The translations under genes were made by a program, and so were the position numbers. A stretch of 20,565 nucleotides of DNA from JBFHER01 sp041584055 (lineage in GTDB: Bacteria > Bacteroidota > Bacteroidia > Bacteroidales > UBA5342). Position 1 is the stretch's first letter. Each line of letters starts with the position of its first letter. The stretch is from NCBI GenBank assembly GCA_041584055.1, contig JBFHER010000042.1, positions 1 through 20,565 of the forward strand, read 5' to 3'. The notes beneath the pieces are model-generated. The model made no database searches. It was not told where the DNA came from and saw only the letters and a program-made list of their open reading frames with translations. Below are positions 6,290-15,300 of the stretch, one piece after another.

Positions 6290-7939
6290 ATGAGTATGTT
6301 TTGTTATCAATGCCAGGAAGCAGCAAAAGGGACTGGTTGTACAATTAAAGGCGTTTGTGGAAAGACGGATGATGTGTCTAACCTGCAGGATTTATTGATA
6401 TTTGTATCCAAGGGAGTGTCTCATCTTGCTGTTATCGCAGCAAAGAATAAAATAAGCACGAAAGCGGCAAATCAGTATGTTTTTGAAGCATTGTTTATTA
6501 CGATCACGAATGCAAATTTTGATGACGCACGAATAATAGCCAAGATATGGGAAGGCATTGAAGTGCGTGACGCATTGAAAGAAAAGCTGGCAAAATATGA
6601 GTTGATTTCAACAAATTTACCGGGTGCAGCGAAATGGACACCTAAGTCTGAGGAAGATTTAATCGCCAAGAGTGCCTTGGTAGGAATCCTGAACATTGAG
6701 AATGAAGACATTCGTTCTTTAAAAGAACTCTTGATTTACGGCTTAAAAGGAATGGCAGCCTATGCTGAACATGCATTTAATTTAGGGTATGCCAATGATG
6801 AAGTGTATGCATTTATGCACAAGGGCATGGCAGCAACGCTCCAGGATCTGTCTGTTGATACCCTGGTTGGGCTGGTGCTGGAATGTGGAAAGTATGGGGT
6901 TGATGTGATGGCGCTCCTTGACAAAGCAAATACAGAAAGTTACGGTCATCCTGAGCTAACCACTGTGAACCTGGGCGTGCGTAATAATCCTGCCATCCTG
7001 ATCAGTGGACATGATCTCAAGGACATGGAAGAATTGCTGAAGCAAACAGAAGGAACTGGTGTTGATGTGTATACGCACAGCGAAATGTTACCAGCAAATT
7101 ACTATCCTTCTTTTAAGAAATATAAGCATTTTGTCGGAAATTATGGAAATGCATGGTGGCAACAAAAAGAAGAATTTGAGTCTTTTAACGGTCCAGTACT
7201 GTTAACTACAAACTGCCTTGTCCCACCCACCGATTCATACAAAGATCGTGTTTATACAACCGGCGCTTCGGGGTTTGATGGTTGTACTCACATTGCAGAT
7301 AGAAATGATGGTCAGGCAAAAGATTTCAGCGTAATCATTGAACATGCGAAAAGGTGTGCTCCACCTACAGAAATAGAAACGGGCGAAATTGTAGGAGGCT
7401 TTGCTCACAATCAGGTGATGCAACTGGCTGATAAAATTGTGGATGCTGTAAAAACAGGAGCAATTAAGAAATTTGTTGTGATGGCAGGTTGCGATGGGCG
7501 CATGAACAGCAGGTCTTATTATTCTGATTTTGCAACAGAGATGCCTGAGGATTCAGTTATCCTGACAGCCGGATGTGCAAAGTACCGCTATAATAAATTG
7601 CCCCTGGGTGATATAGGCGGTATTCCTCGTGTTTTGGATGCAGGTCAGTGTAACGATTCTTATTCACTGGCAGTGATTGCCTTAAAACTGAAAGAGGTGT
7701 TTGGTTTGGAGGATGTAAATGATTTGCCAATCAGTTATAACATTGCGTGGTACGAGCAAAAAGCTGTGATTGTCTTATTGGCGCTGCTTCATCTGGGCGT
7801 TAAAAACATCCATCTGGGACCTACCTTGCCTGCATTTCTTTCCCCCAATGTAGTAAATGTACTGGTAGATAATTTTGGTATTGCAGGTATCTCAACTGTT
7901 GAGGAAGATATAAACGAACTGGTTCTACAAACCGTATAA
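6290..7939 (+). CDS. hcp: Hydroxylamine reductase / hybrid-cluster protein (class I)
   Basis: A 549-residue Hcp, of usual length. It is a cytoplasmic Fe-S enzyme that reduces hydroxylamine to ammonia in vitro and is also reported as an NO reductase; it also carries a cluster that promotes protein S-nitrosylation in some bacteria. The N-terminal cluster motif is C5-x2-C8-x8-C17-x5-C23, the class I spacing of anaerobes. All seven hybrid-cluster ligands can be placed: H241, E265, C309, C401 (the persulfide position, in AGCDGR), C429, C454 and E489. Their mutual spacing from C401 onward equals that of the Desulfovibrio enzyme. A weak -7-like box (TAGTATTG, 6250-6257) could serve as a promoter. 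Terminators flank the gene on both sides, so it is probably monocistronic. The nearby HcpR-type regulator is its likely controller. Confidence 0.97.
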   Translation: MSMFCYQCQEAAKGTGCTIKGVCGKTDDVSNLQDLLIFVSKGVSHLAVIAAKNKISTKAANQYVFEALFITITNANFDDARIIAKIWEGIEVRDALKEKLAKYELISTNLPGAAKWTPKSEEDLIAKSALVGILNIENEDIRSLKELLIYGLKGMAAYAEHAFNLGYANDEVYAFMHKGMAATLQDLSVDTLVGLVLECGKYGVDVMALLDKANTESYGHPELTTVNLGVRNNPAILISGHDLKDMEELLKQTEGTGVDVYTHSEMLPANYYPSFKKYKHFVGNYGNAWWQQKEEFESFNGPVLLTTNCLVPPTDSYKDRVYTTGASGFDGCTHIADRNDGQAKDFSVIIEHAKRCAPPTEIETGEIVGGFAHNQVMQLADKIVDAVKTGAIKKFVVMAGCDGRMNSRSYYSDFATEMPEDSVILTAGCAKYRYNKLPLGDIGGIPRVLDAGQCNDSYSLAVIALKLKEVFGLEDVNDLPISYNIAWYEQKAVIVLLALLHLGVKNIHLGPTLPAFLSPNVVNVLVDNFGIAGISTVEEDINELVLQTV

Positions 7940-7959
7940 TAATGTTTATCTGGCACATA

Positions 7960-7991
7960 AAAACGGCGGAATCATGAGGTTCCGCCGTTTT
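7960..7991. terminator. Bidirectional terminator between convergent hcp and btuG
   Basis: Perfect 12-bp arms AAAACGGCGGAA (7960-7971) and TTCCGCCGTTTT (7980-7991) enclose an 8-nt loop. The A-rich and T-rich ends let it work on both strands. It lies 20 bp after the hcp stop and about 80 bp beyond the end of the minus-strand btuG-like gene. Confidence 0.9.
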
Positions 7992-8068
7992 CTTTTATAT
8001 CTGGTATCTTTGATTGTTTGAGGGTTCCGCAATTTCTTATGTTTGCATGTTCTCCTCTATAGAAGTCA

Positions 8069-9163
8069 CTACTCTACAAAAACAGCAGCATTTGGTCCTT
8101 CCCCAACCTGATATTCATACAATTTATTTCCGGTCTCAGAGTAAACAACTGCTTTTCCGTTGGATCCGAAAACAGATGTGAATCCCCATATATATCCGGT
8201 GTATGGGTCAACATCTATACCATACCACTCTGCATTCGCCACTAATACCGTTTGATTTTTTGTGTCAACATTTACTTTGATAATGTCTTTGTTTTTTACA
8301 AATAATTCCGCACCATCCTTACTTACAGCAAGAAAATTAGATCCAAAACCGGACAAAGGGGCATTGAATGTCAGCGAATCAGTAACTGTAAGTGATGCTG
8401 CATCAATTTTAGATAATTTCGCAGGTGTTGTTCCAATGGGTGCCCAGTTGGCATCGTAGAGGGTTGCTCCCGCTGCCAATACCCAAATGTTATTGTCTTT
8501 ATCTTTAACAAGGTCTCCGGGACGATCAGCCGTTTCAATGATTTTTACGATTTCTTTTGTAGTGATGTCGATTACATATACAAGGTTGTTTGTTGTAAAA
8601 CCGCCCATACATGCAACAAAAAGTTTATCGCCTGACAGCAGCATGCGTTCCGGTCCGCTTCCAACAGCAATTGTATCTGATATCTGATGTGTCAGCGTGT
8701 TTACAACGTAAACGGCATCGCCCCCAAAACCATTCCCGTTGGAGATGTAGGCTGTTTCGCCAGTTCCTTTTACCACAAATCTTGGGTATGAAAGATTTTC
8801 AAGGGTAGTTACAACGGTGAGGTTGTGTCGGTTTACAACGGTAATTTTTTGACTGTTATTGGCAACAAGATAAGCCTCATCATTCAAAATGGTCATGCTT
8901 TGAAATATATCACCAATTTTTACCTGAAGCGAGTCAGCGGTGTTGCTCTCATTGTTGGCTGCAAGAAAAACATTGTTGATCACTTTACTTGAATCCTTGC
9001 TATAGAAGGATAAGGAACCGTTGTTTTTGTTGAATCCGCCTTCATTGACAATAAACACGCCATTCGAATAGTGCCCAAATCCTTCCAATACCGGATTTTG
9101 CTCCTCACAGGCGATAAAAAGAAAGAGCACTGCAATAAATAAACTTCCTGATAACTTTTTCAT
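8069..9163 (-). CDS. btuG: BtuG-like surface lipoprotein with YncE/DUF5074-type beta-propeller
   Basis: A 364-residue lipoprotein: signal peptide with lipobox ending LFIAC (C19), then EEQN, an acidic start typical of Bacteroidota surface-export signals. The rest is built of repeated short beta-strand units with YVVN, VYVIDITT and ISNGNG-like motifs, as in YncE-type seven-bladed propellers. In Bacteroides, BtuG is such a propeller: it sits on the outer face of BtuB and binds cobalamin with very high affinity. Here the gene starts 11 bp after the BtuB-like gene on the same strand, and both lie behind a cobalamin riboswitch, which makes a BtuG role likely. The name rests on family plus context; without the riboswitch it would only be a YncE-like cell-surface protein. 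Ends at a convergent terminator shared with hcp. Confidence 0.8.
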   Translation of the reverse strand: MKKLSGSLFIAVLFLFIACEEQNPVLEGFGHYSNGVFIVNEGGFNKNNGSLSFYSKDSSKVINNVFLAANNESNTADSLQVKIGDIFQSMTILNDEAYLVANNSQKITVVNRHNLTVVTTLENLSYPRFVVKGTGETAYISNGNGFGGDAVYVVNTLTHQISDTIAVGSGPERMLLSGDKLFVACMGGFTTNNLVYVIDITTKEIVKIIETADRPGDLVKDKDNNIWVLAAGATLYDANWAPIGTTPAKLSKIDAASLTVTDSLTFNAPLSGFGSNFLAVSKDGAELFVKNKDIIKVNVDTKNQTVLVANAEWYGIDVDPYTGYIWGFTSVFGSNGKAVVYSETGNKLYEYQVGEGPNAAVFVE

Positions 9164-9174
9164 AATGGTTTTTA

Positions 9175-11091
9175 TTAAATATTTATATTTAGTTTGATTC
9201 TGTAAATTCTGCCCGGACCGGGGTAGCCTTTGATGTGCTCATGAATGGTGCCCCGGAGATTATCGATGCTGATGTCAAAATTTGTTTTGTAATCATAAAT
9301 CTGTGTTTCAAAGAGGAACGAGAGATTAAGCGTGTGGATTGCTGGCATCCACCAATCGGTATCATCGTAATGCTGCTGCCCAACATAACTATAGTTAAAA
9401 CGCAGTCCGGCATTTTTGTAAAAGAAATAAGTGGTATGAACAAACTTGTATTTAGGTGTATATGGCAACTGCCTTGAGGGATCAATGTTCTCGTTGTCTA
9501 AAGCTTGTTGCGTTGTACTGTTTAAGCCAAATAGTGTCGTGTTGTTTAATTTGAAATAATCTAAAAATGAAAACTTATTTCTGTAACTGAGTTCAAGTCC
9601 CTGAGCGTGAACATCGGAATAGGTATGAGGTCCCAGTTTTCCGTTAACGGTTAACCAACGTATAAGGCCATTCACCTGATTATAGTAGGCTGTTATCTTA
9701 AATTCAGAATAGCCCAATTCTCTTAGGGGTAAAATACTCAACCCTGTTTCATAGGAAATCCCTTTCTCCGGTTCAAGGTCGGGGTTGCCCAAATCCTGCC
9801 AGTAACGTTCATTAAAAGTGGGAATCCGGTATTTTTGATTGATGCTTAGGTGTAGTTTTAATCTGTCTTTCAGCGGAAAAAACTCTCCTCCAAGCCCCAA
9901 TAAAATTGGGTCTTCGTAGTTTGAATAGTAATCCTGTCTGACAGAAACGGATGTGGTGAAGTTTGTGTGGACATACTTTGCCGAAGCAAAGATGGATACG
10001 CTTTGTTCCCATAGATTTTCCGCAAAATTGTTGCTTTTAGGAACAGCATATTTGTACTGGACTCCACCAATAAATTTTATGGGATTGAATCCGTAATATT
10101 GATAATCTATATTTCCAAGTGCAAAAATGGAACGAATTTTGGAATCCACAGATAAGTCTTCCTGATTTACATCAACTTTTTTGCCATAGTGCATAAAGTC
10201 GTTTACATAAACTGCATTAGAGGACAAGATGCTGGTTTCTGATTTTAACTGATAGCTGATGTAGGATCTAAGAGAATTATCGTGTTGAAATTCGACATGT
10301 TGAGGCGGGGTGCCATTCAGTGCAGGTAAGTTTTTGTCTGCCTCCTGTAGCCAAATACCGGCACCTAAAACCTGATTGGGTTTTAATGAATAAGATGAAC
10401 TGAGAATCATCCCATTCGTAGAATATTCGGCATTTTGTCGTTTCAGGGTTTTTCGTTCACTGATGTCGTAATAAGGATAGTTGTTTTTCCAGGACTGAAA
10501 CCATGCGGTCGCTGAAAATGAGAGCTTTTCTCCAATTCTTGCTATTTTATTTAAAGTGGAAATTGAATTTAATGATGTTGTTTCTGTTGAAAATGCAGCG
10601 AACGATTTTTTGTTTTTTGAAACAGAGACAAGGTCAATGGCGCCACCAAACGTGCCACTACCATAAAGTGCCCCACTGGCATTCGGGGTATACGATGCTT
10701 CATCAAATGCACCGGTTGGAATCTGGCCCAGATTAAAGTCTCCGGTTGTCAGCGAATTTAGTGCGATGCCGTTCCAGTTTATTTGAACGTGATTGCTGCT
10801 CAGACCCCTGAGACTGGCAGTGGATAAGCTTCCAGGGGTGCCATAATTTTTTATGGAAACCAGCGTGTTCTCCAGCAATGCGTCTCCCAATGATCTGTTT
10901 TCAAAACGCGTCATCGTTTGACGGTCAAGCGATTCCTGTTGAGCTCCTGAATGGTAGGCAGATGATTTGCTTGCAATGACCCGATGAACACGCAATACGA
11001 TGGTGTCACTTGCTGTCTGTCCTGAAAGCTCAGGAATAAGTGCAATGATGGCAATCACGCTTAAAATAAAATGTTTAATATAAGTCTGCAT
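9175..11091 (-). CDS. btuB: BtuB-like TonB-dependent receptor for cobalamin/corrinoids
   Basis: A 638-residue outer-membrane receptor, compact like BtuB and without the N-terminal carboxypeptidase-regulatory domain found in SusC-type receptors. It has a signal peptide (1-24), a candidate TonB box near DTIVLRV (29-35), a plug domain at about 50-155 (SLGDALLE, SLRGLSSNHVQINWNGI, ALYGSGTFGGAIDLVS), and then a 22-strand-type barrel rich in alternating aromatic residues. It imports corrinoids using TonB/ExbBD energy. The cobalamin riboswitch in its 5' leader is the strongest evidence for substrate. It is cotranscribed with the BtuG-like lipoprotein. No BtuF, BtuC, BtuD or cobamide-remodelling genes appear in this window, so the inner-membrane transporter must lie elsewhere. 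Confidence 0.9.
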   Translation of the reverse strand: MQTYIKHFILSVIAIIALIPELSGQTASDTIVLRVHRVIASKSSAYHSGAQQESLDRQTMTRFENRSLGDALLENTLVSIKNYGTPGSLSTASLRGLSSNHVQINWNGIALNSLTTGDFNLGQIPTGAFDEASYTPNASGALYGSGTFGGAIDLVSVSKNKKSFAAFSTETTSLNSISTLNKIARIGEKLSFSATAWFQSWKNNYPYYDISERKTLKRQNAEYSTNGMILSSSYSLKPNQVLGAGIWLQEADKNLPALNGTPPQHVEFQHDNSLRSYISYQLKSETSILSSNAVYVNDFMHYGKKVDVNQEDLSVDSKIRSIFALGNIDYQYYGFNPIKFIGGVQYKYAVPKSNNFAENLWEQSVSIFASAKYVHTNFTTSVSVRQDYYSNYEDPILLGLGGEFFPLKDRLKLHLSINQKYRIPTFNERYWQDLGNPDLEPEKGISYETGLSILPLRELGYSEFKITAYYNQVNGLIRWLTVNGKLGPHTYSDVHAQGLELSYRNKFSFLDYFKLNNTTLFGLNSTTQQALDNENIDPSRQLPYTPKYKFVHTTYFFYKNAGLRFNYSYVGQQHYDDTDWWMPAIHTLNLSFLFETQIYDYKTNFDISIDNLRGTIHEHIKGYPGPGRIYRIKLNINI

Positions 11092-11139
11092 AGTTGATGC
11101 GTAACACGCCAGGTTTGCCCGACCCTTTGCATTAATACC

Positions 11140-11445
11140 TGATTGGCAGGTCTTCTGACTTGTCCCATTTTTAAGCGCCTTCCCATTTTATCCTCCTTCA
11201 ACATGTCGCCATAGTTATAGCGAGGGAGGATTGTCATCTTTTTCAAGACACCCGCCTGTGCTTTATTTTTCGCTAACACTATGGTTCTCGAATTAAGCGA
11301 TGGCGGGTAACAGTGGCTGAGTGTTGCTTAAAAATCCAGAGGACTTACAGCTGCGGCAACAGTTCCGGATTCTTACCTTTTTTGATAATACACCGGATTC
11401 CCATTTTAATCCTTCGAAAGATTGTTTCGAACGGACACCAATCGG
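11140..11445 (-). ncRNA. Cobalamin (adenosylcobalamin-type) riboswitch in the btuB leader
   Basis: Reading the minus strand, the conserved core appears in order: a P2-like stem TTCGAAA/TTTCGAA (arms 11425-11431 and 11413-11419), GGGAATCCGGTG (11402-11391), AATCCGGAACTG then CCGCAGCTGTAAG (11371-11341), GCCACTG (11317-11311), GGGAAGGCGC (11184-11175) and the B12 box AAGTCAGAAGACCTGCC (11161-11145). The B12 box is close to the family consensus. A short hairpin ACCTG/CAGGT follows the box and overlaps its end, a possible switching element. Between GCCACTG and GGGAAGGC lie 126 nt with two perfect 7-bp stems, where this loop is usually short (about 10 nt in E. coli btuB). When cobalamin is present, the element should reduce expression of btuB and btuG. 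Confidence 0.93.
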
Positions 11446-11448
11446 CAC

Positions 11449-11456
11449 CAAAGGTA
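11449..11456 (-). promoter_or_regulatory. -7 box for the riboswitch/btuBG transcript
   Basis: On the minus strand the box reads TACCTTTG, a perfect match to the Bacteroidota TAnnTTTG element. It lies immediately upstream of the riboswitch, so transcription would begin near 11444 and include the whole aptamer. No clear -33 TTTG was found at the expected distance. Confidence 0.6.
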
Positions 11457-11517
11457 AGTATTTTTATCATATGTGAGCTTGTCCTCTGGATTAATCCAAA
11501 AATTATTTTAAAAAATT

Positions 11518-11525
11518 TATCTTTG
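11518..11525 (+). promoter_or_regulatory. -7 box for the DNA glycosylase gene
   Basis: TATCTTTG matches TAnnTTTG exactly and ends three bases before the ATG at 11529. If used, the transcript would start at or very near the start codon and be leaderless. No -33 TTG was found at the usual spacing. Confidence 0.45.
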
Positions 11526-11528
11526 TTT

Positions 11529-12056
11529 ATGGCGTACACAAAATCCAGACGTCTGGCACGTGGATTCTTCGAAAGAGACGTGCTGGAGGTGGCACCGGCC
11601 CTGTTGGGAAAATACCTGTGCCTACAGTCAACTGATGGCAGAACGAAACAATTCTGCATTACTGAAACAGAGGCATATCGGGGGATGGACGATTTGGCTT
11701 GCCATGCCAGTAAAGGCAGAACGAAACGAACAGATGTGATGTTTTGTGAAGCCGGGTTGGTTTATGTTTATCTGATTTACGGCGTGCACTGGATGTTAAA
11801 TTTTGTTTGCAATGTGGAAGGTGTTCCTCAGGCAGCTTTAATTCGCGGACTTGATGGAATTTCGGGACCTGGAAGGGTTGGAAAAGCATTGGCCATTGAT
11901 AAATCGTTTTATGGTGAGGATCTTATAAACTCCCGAAGAATCTGGCTGGAGGATGGCGAGACGATCCCGTTTATCTCAACACCAAGAATTGGAATCGAAT
12001 ATGCAGGGGAGCCGTGGGTTGGCAAACCATGGCGTTTTTTGTATAAACAGACATAA
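11529..12056 (+). CDS. DNA-3-methyladenine glycosylase (AAG/MPG family)
   Basis: A 175-residue protein of the alkyladenine glycosylase family, which removes 3-methyladenine, 7-methylguanine and hypoxanthine from DNA as the first step of base excision repair. Signature features: ARGFFERDVLEVAPALLGKYL at the start, TETEAYRG with catalytic-position E48 and Y50, H59 nine residues after the tyrosine as in human AAG, MFCEAGLVYVYLIYGVHWMLN (71-91), and the SGPGRVGKAL substrate-pocket region (112-121). The frame is open upstream to 11313, but that part lies antisense to the riboswitch and is not protein-like, so the start at 11529 is used. The protein is short for the family but complete. It is transcribed away from the riboswitch. 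Confidence 0.93.
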   Translation: MAYTKSRRLARGFFERDVLEVAPALLGKYLCLQSTDGRTKQFCITETEAYRGMDDLACHASKGRTKRTDVMFCEAGLVYVYLIYGVHWMLNFVCNVEGVPQAALIRGLDGISGPGRVGKALAIDKSFYGEDLINSRRIWLEDGETIPFISTPRIGIEYAGEPWVGKPWRFLYKQT

Positions 12057-12155
12057 ATATCCATGGAGAAAAGATTTTTGATCTCAGTAATAGTTTGTGG
12101 TGCACATCCCTTGCGTTAGGACGACATCAAAATGAACTGGCTTCTTTTAAAAATA

Positions 12156-12187
12156 TTGCACAACTAATTTTGAATTAAATAACTTTG
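12156..12187 (+). promoter_or_regulatory. Promoter of the beta-galactosidase gene
   Basis: A -33 TTG at 12156-12158 and a perfect -7 box TAACTTTG at 12180-12187 are separated by 21 bp, within the spacing known for Bacteroidota promoters. The leader to the ATG at 12309 would be about 115 nt. A second, weaker box (TACTTTTA, 12270-12277) could start a shorter transcript. Confidence 0.55.
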
Positions 12188-12308
12188 TTTTGTATCGAAC
12201 AAAAAATGCATGAAAACATATTACTGTAAATTAGACATGTCTTTCCTTACGTCAACAACAAAGGTTTTGTACTTTTACCAAAGAAATTCAATAATCAAAC
12301 GATATACT

Positions 12309-15300
12309 ATGAGAAAATTACTAATTGCTCTAATATTTAGCAGCACAATGCTATTGATGGCTCAAACAAATGATTGGGAGAATCCTGCAGTTTTTGAAAT
12401 CAATAAAGAGGAGCCGCATGCAACGTTTACGTCTTTTAAAACCGTAGAAAAAGCATTGCGACAAGATAAAAGCCAGGCATTAAATGTGCTTAGCCTGAAC
12501 GGTTCATGGAAATTTAAGTTTGTGAAAAATGTGGCATCTCGCCCAATGGACTTTTATAAAAACAATGTGGATGTAAGTGCTTGGGATAACATTCCTGTTC
12601 CCGGGAATTGGGAAATGTATGGCTACGGCTACCCACGTTATAACAACATGGTGTATCCATTCCCGAAAAATCAGCCTGTCATTGATGACACCTACAATCC
12701 TGTGGGATCTTATGTGAAAACATTTACAGTTCCTGCAGATTGGAACGGAAAACAGGTGTTTATTCAGTTCGGAGCTGTTAAGTCTTCGTTTTATATTTGG
12801 GTGAATGGGCAGAAAGTTGGTTATAGTCAGGATTCTAAGCTTCCTTCGGAATTTAACATTACAAAATACCTTCAAAAAGGAAGCAACAAACTAGCCGTAC
12901 AGGTCTTCTCATTCAGTGACGGAAGCTACATTGAAGATCAGGATTTCTGGCGTTTGTCCGGGATTCAACGGGATGTACTTTTGATCGCAAGAGAGTCTGT
13001 ACACATAACTGACTTTTTTGCAAATGCCGGACTGGATGCATCTTATTCTATCGGCCTTTTAAACCTGGATGTTGATATCCGAAATCTCTCAGGAAAAACG
13101 GCTGAAAGATATACTGTTGGTTACCGTGTGCTGGCTAAGGATGGCAGGGAGGTGCTTGAAGGAAATTCGCCAATTACAGTAAAAAAGGGAACGATCGAAT
13201 CACTTCAATTAAAAAATACATTGCATGGTGTTGCAAAATGGTCAGCAGAGGATCCGAATCTTTATACGCTTTTATTAACACTTACGGATTCAAAAGATAA
13301 CTTAATTGAAGCCTTAAGCCAAAAGATTGGTTTCAGAACAAGTGAGGTGAAAAACGGACAGCTTCTTGTGAATGGGAAACCGATTTTATTAAAAGGGGTA
13401 AACCGGCACGAACATGATGGGATTTATGGTCATGTAATCAGCAAGGAAACAATGATCAAGGACATTGAACTTTTTAAGAAATTCAATGTAAATGCCGTAA
13501 GAACATGTCATTATCCAAATGATCCCTTATGGTATGAACTGTGTGATATCTATGGCATATATGTGTATGATGAGGCCAATATTGAATCCCATGGATATGG
13601 CTATAAACCAACAGAGACATTGGCTAATAAGGAGGAATGGAAAGCGGCACATGTTCGTCGTACAAGCGCAATGATAGAGCGAGATAAAAACCATCCTTCC
13701 ATAATTGTATGGAGTTTAGGGAATGAGGCTGGTACCGGAATTAACATGTTGGCAGCTTATCAGGATGCCAAAGGTCGCGATTCAAGTCGGCCTGTGCATT
13801 ATGAAAGAGCTGAAAAGCTCACTTCTATCACGGAGCGTCACACTGATATTATCGGTGATATGTATCGTCGCATCGAAAGCATAAAATCAGATTTCATTGG
13901 AAAGGAATTGGATCGTCCGTTTATTTGGTGTGAATACTCCCATGCCATGGGAAACAGTAACGGTAATTTTCAGGAATACTGGGATTTGGTTGAGTCACAT
14001 CGTCAGCTTCAAGGCGGATTTATCTGGGACTGGGTTGATCAGGGCTTGCTGAAAACAGATGAGAAGGGCACCAAGTACTGGGCCTATGGGGGAGATTTTG
14101 AGCCGGATGGCGTGTATAACGATAACAATTTTTGCATGAATGGGCTTGTAGATCCTGATCGTGTGCCACATCCTGGTTTGTACGAGGTGAAGAAGTCATA
14201 TCAGAACATTGGATTTAAGGATGCCGGGATTAAGGAGGGGAAAATTGAGTTGATTAATAAGAACTTCTTTGTTAATCTGAATCAGTATGTTTTTCACTGG
14301 GAGCTGCAGGGCAACGGCAAAATAGTGGCACAGGGTAACTTTGCAGGTGGCAATGTTCAGCCGCAGTCTTCAAGTGTAATAACACTCCCCATCAATAACT
14401 TTGAAGCCAAAGCTGGGGTAGAATATTTTTTGAATGTTCAGGCCATGAATGCAAATGCGACGGATTTACTCCCGGTTGCCAGCATTGTGGCACAGGAACA
14501 GATCAGATATCCTGTTTATAAAAAAGCAGAATCTTTAGCAGGCGTTAAGCGTGCCATGAAGGTAAATGATGATACAGATCGGGTGGTGGTGACAGGTGAA
14601 GGTTTTGTTGTTTCGTTCTCAAAAAAGGAAGGCGCATTGGATGGGTATGCGCTTGGCGGACAACAATTATTGAAGCAAGCATTGAAACCTGCATTCTGGC
14701 GCGCTCCAACGGATAACGATTTTGGAAATAAATTACCTGTGAGAGCAAAAGTTTGGAAAGAAGCGATGGCCAATTCCAAAGTTACAAAAGCCCAGTCTGA
14801 GGTGATATCAGATACAGAGATGACCTTTGCAGTCAGGTTTGATTTACCTACAGTGGAGGGGGCCATTGATGTGCTTTACCGTGTTACCGGGGATGGTCAT
14901 GTGAAGGTGAGTTACGCATTTTTGGCCAACAAGGCATCCTTGCCAGAAATACCCCGCATTGGGATGAAGTTGCAGTTGTATAAGAATGTTGATAATTTGT
15001 CCTTCTTTGGTCGTGGTCCTCACGAGAATTATTGTGACCGTAACAATGCAGCGCATGTGGGACTGTATAGTTCAAAAGTGGCGGAGCAATATTTTCCCTA
15101 TAATCGGCCACAGGAAAATGGTTATAAAACAGATGTGCGATGGGTTCAGTTGAAGAATAACTTTGGAATGGGAATGAAAATTCTGGGCACAGAACTGATC
15201 GGATTCAGTGCACTGCACAATTCCGTGTCAGATTTTGATCCCGGAGAAAAGAAAGCACAGCGTCATACAAATGATATTGTGGAGCAGGATTTTGTAGAAT

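Noticed and set aside
11313..11528. N-terminal extension of the DNA glycosylase frame
   Set aside because: The stretch is antisense to conserved cobalamin-riboswitch blocks and is not like the glycosylase family; ATG 11529 starts the conserved region.
12057..12155. Search for an RNA gene or small ORF between the glycosylase and beta-galactosidase
   Set aside because: No hairpin, conserved motif or convincing frame was seen before the promoter.
12210..12308. Upstream start of the beta-galactosidase
   Set aside because: It would bury the signal peptide behind 33 unrelated residues and sits in the leader after the promoter at 12156-12187.
12504..12875. 123-codon open frame on the minus strand
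   Set aside because: It is antisense to the N-terminal GH2 domain and has no independent support.
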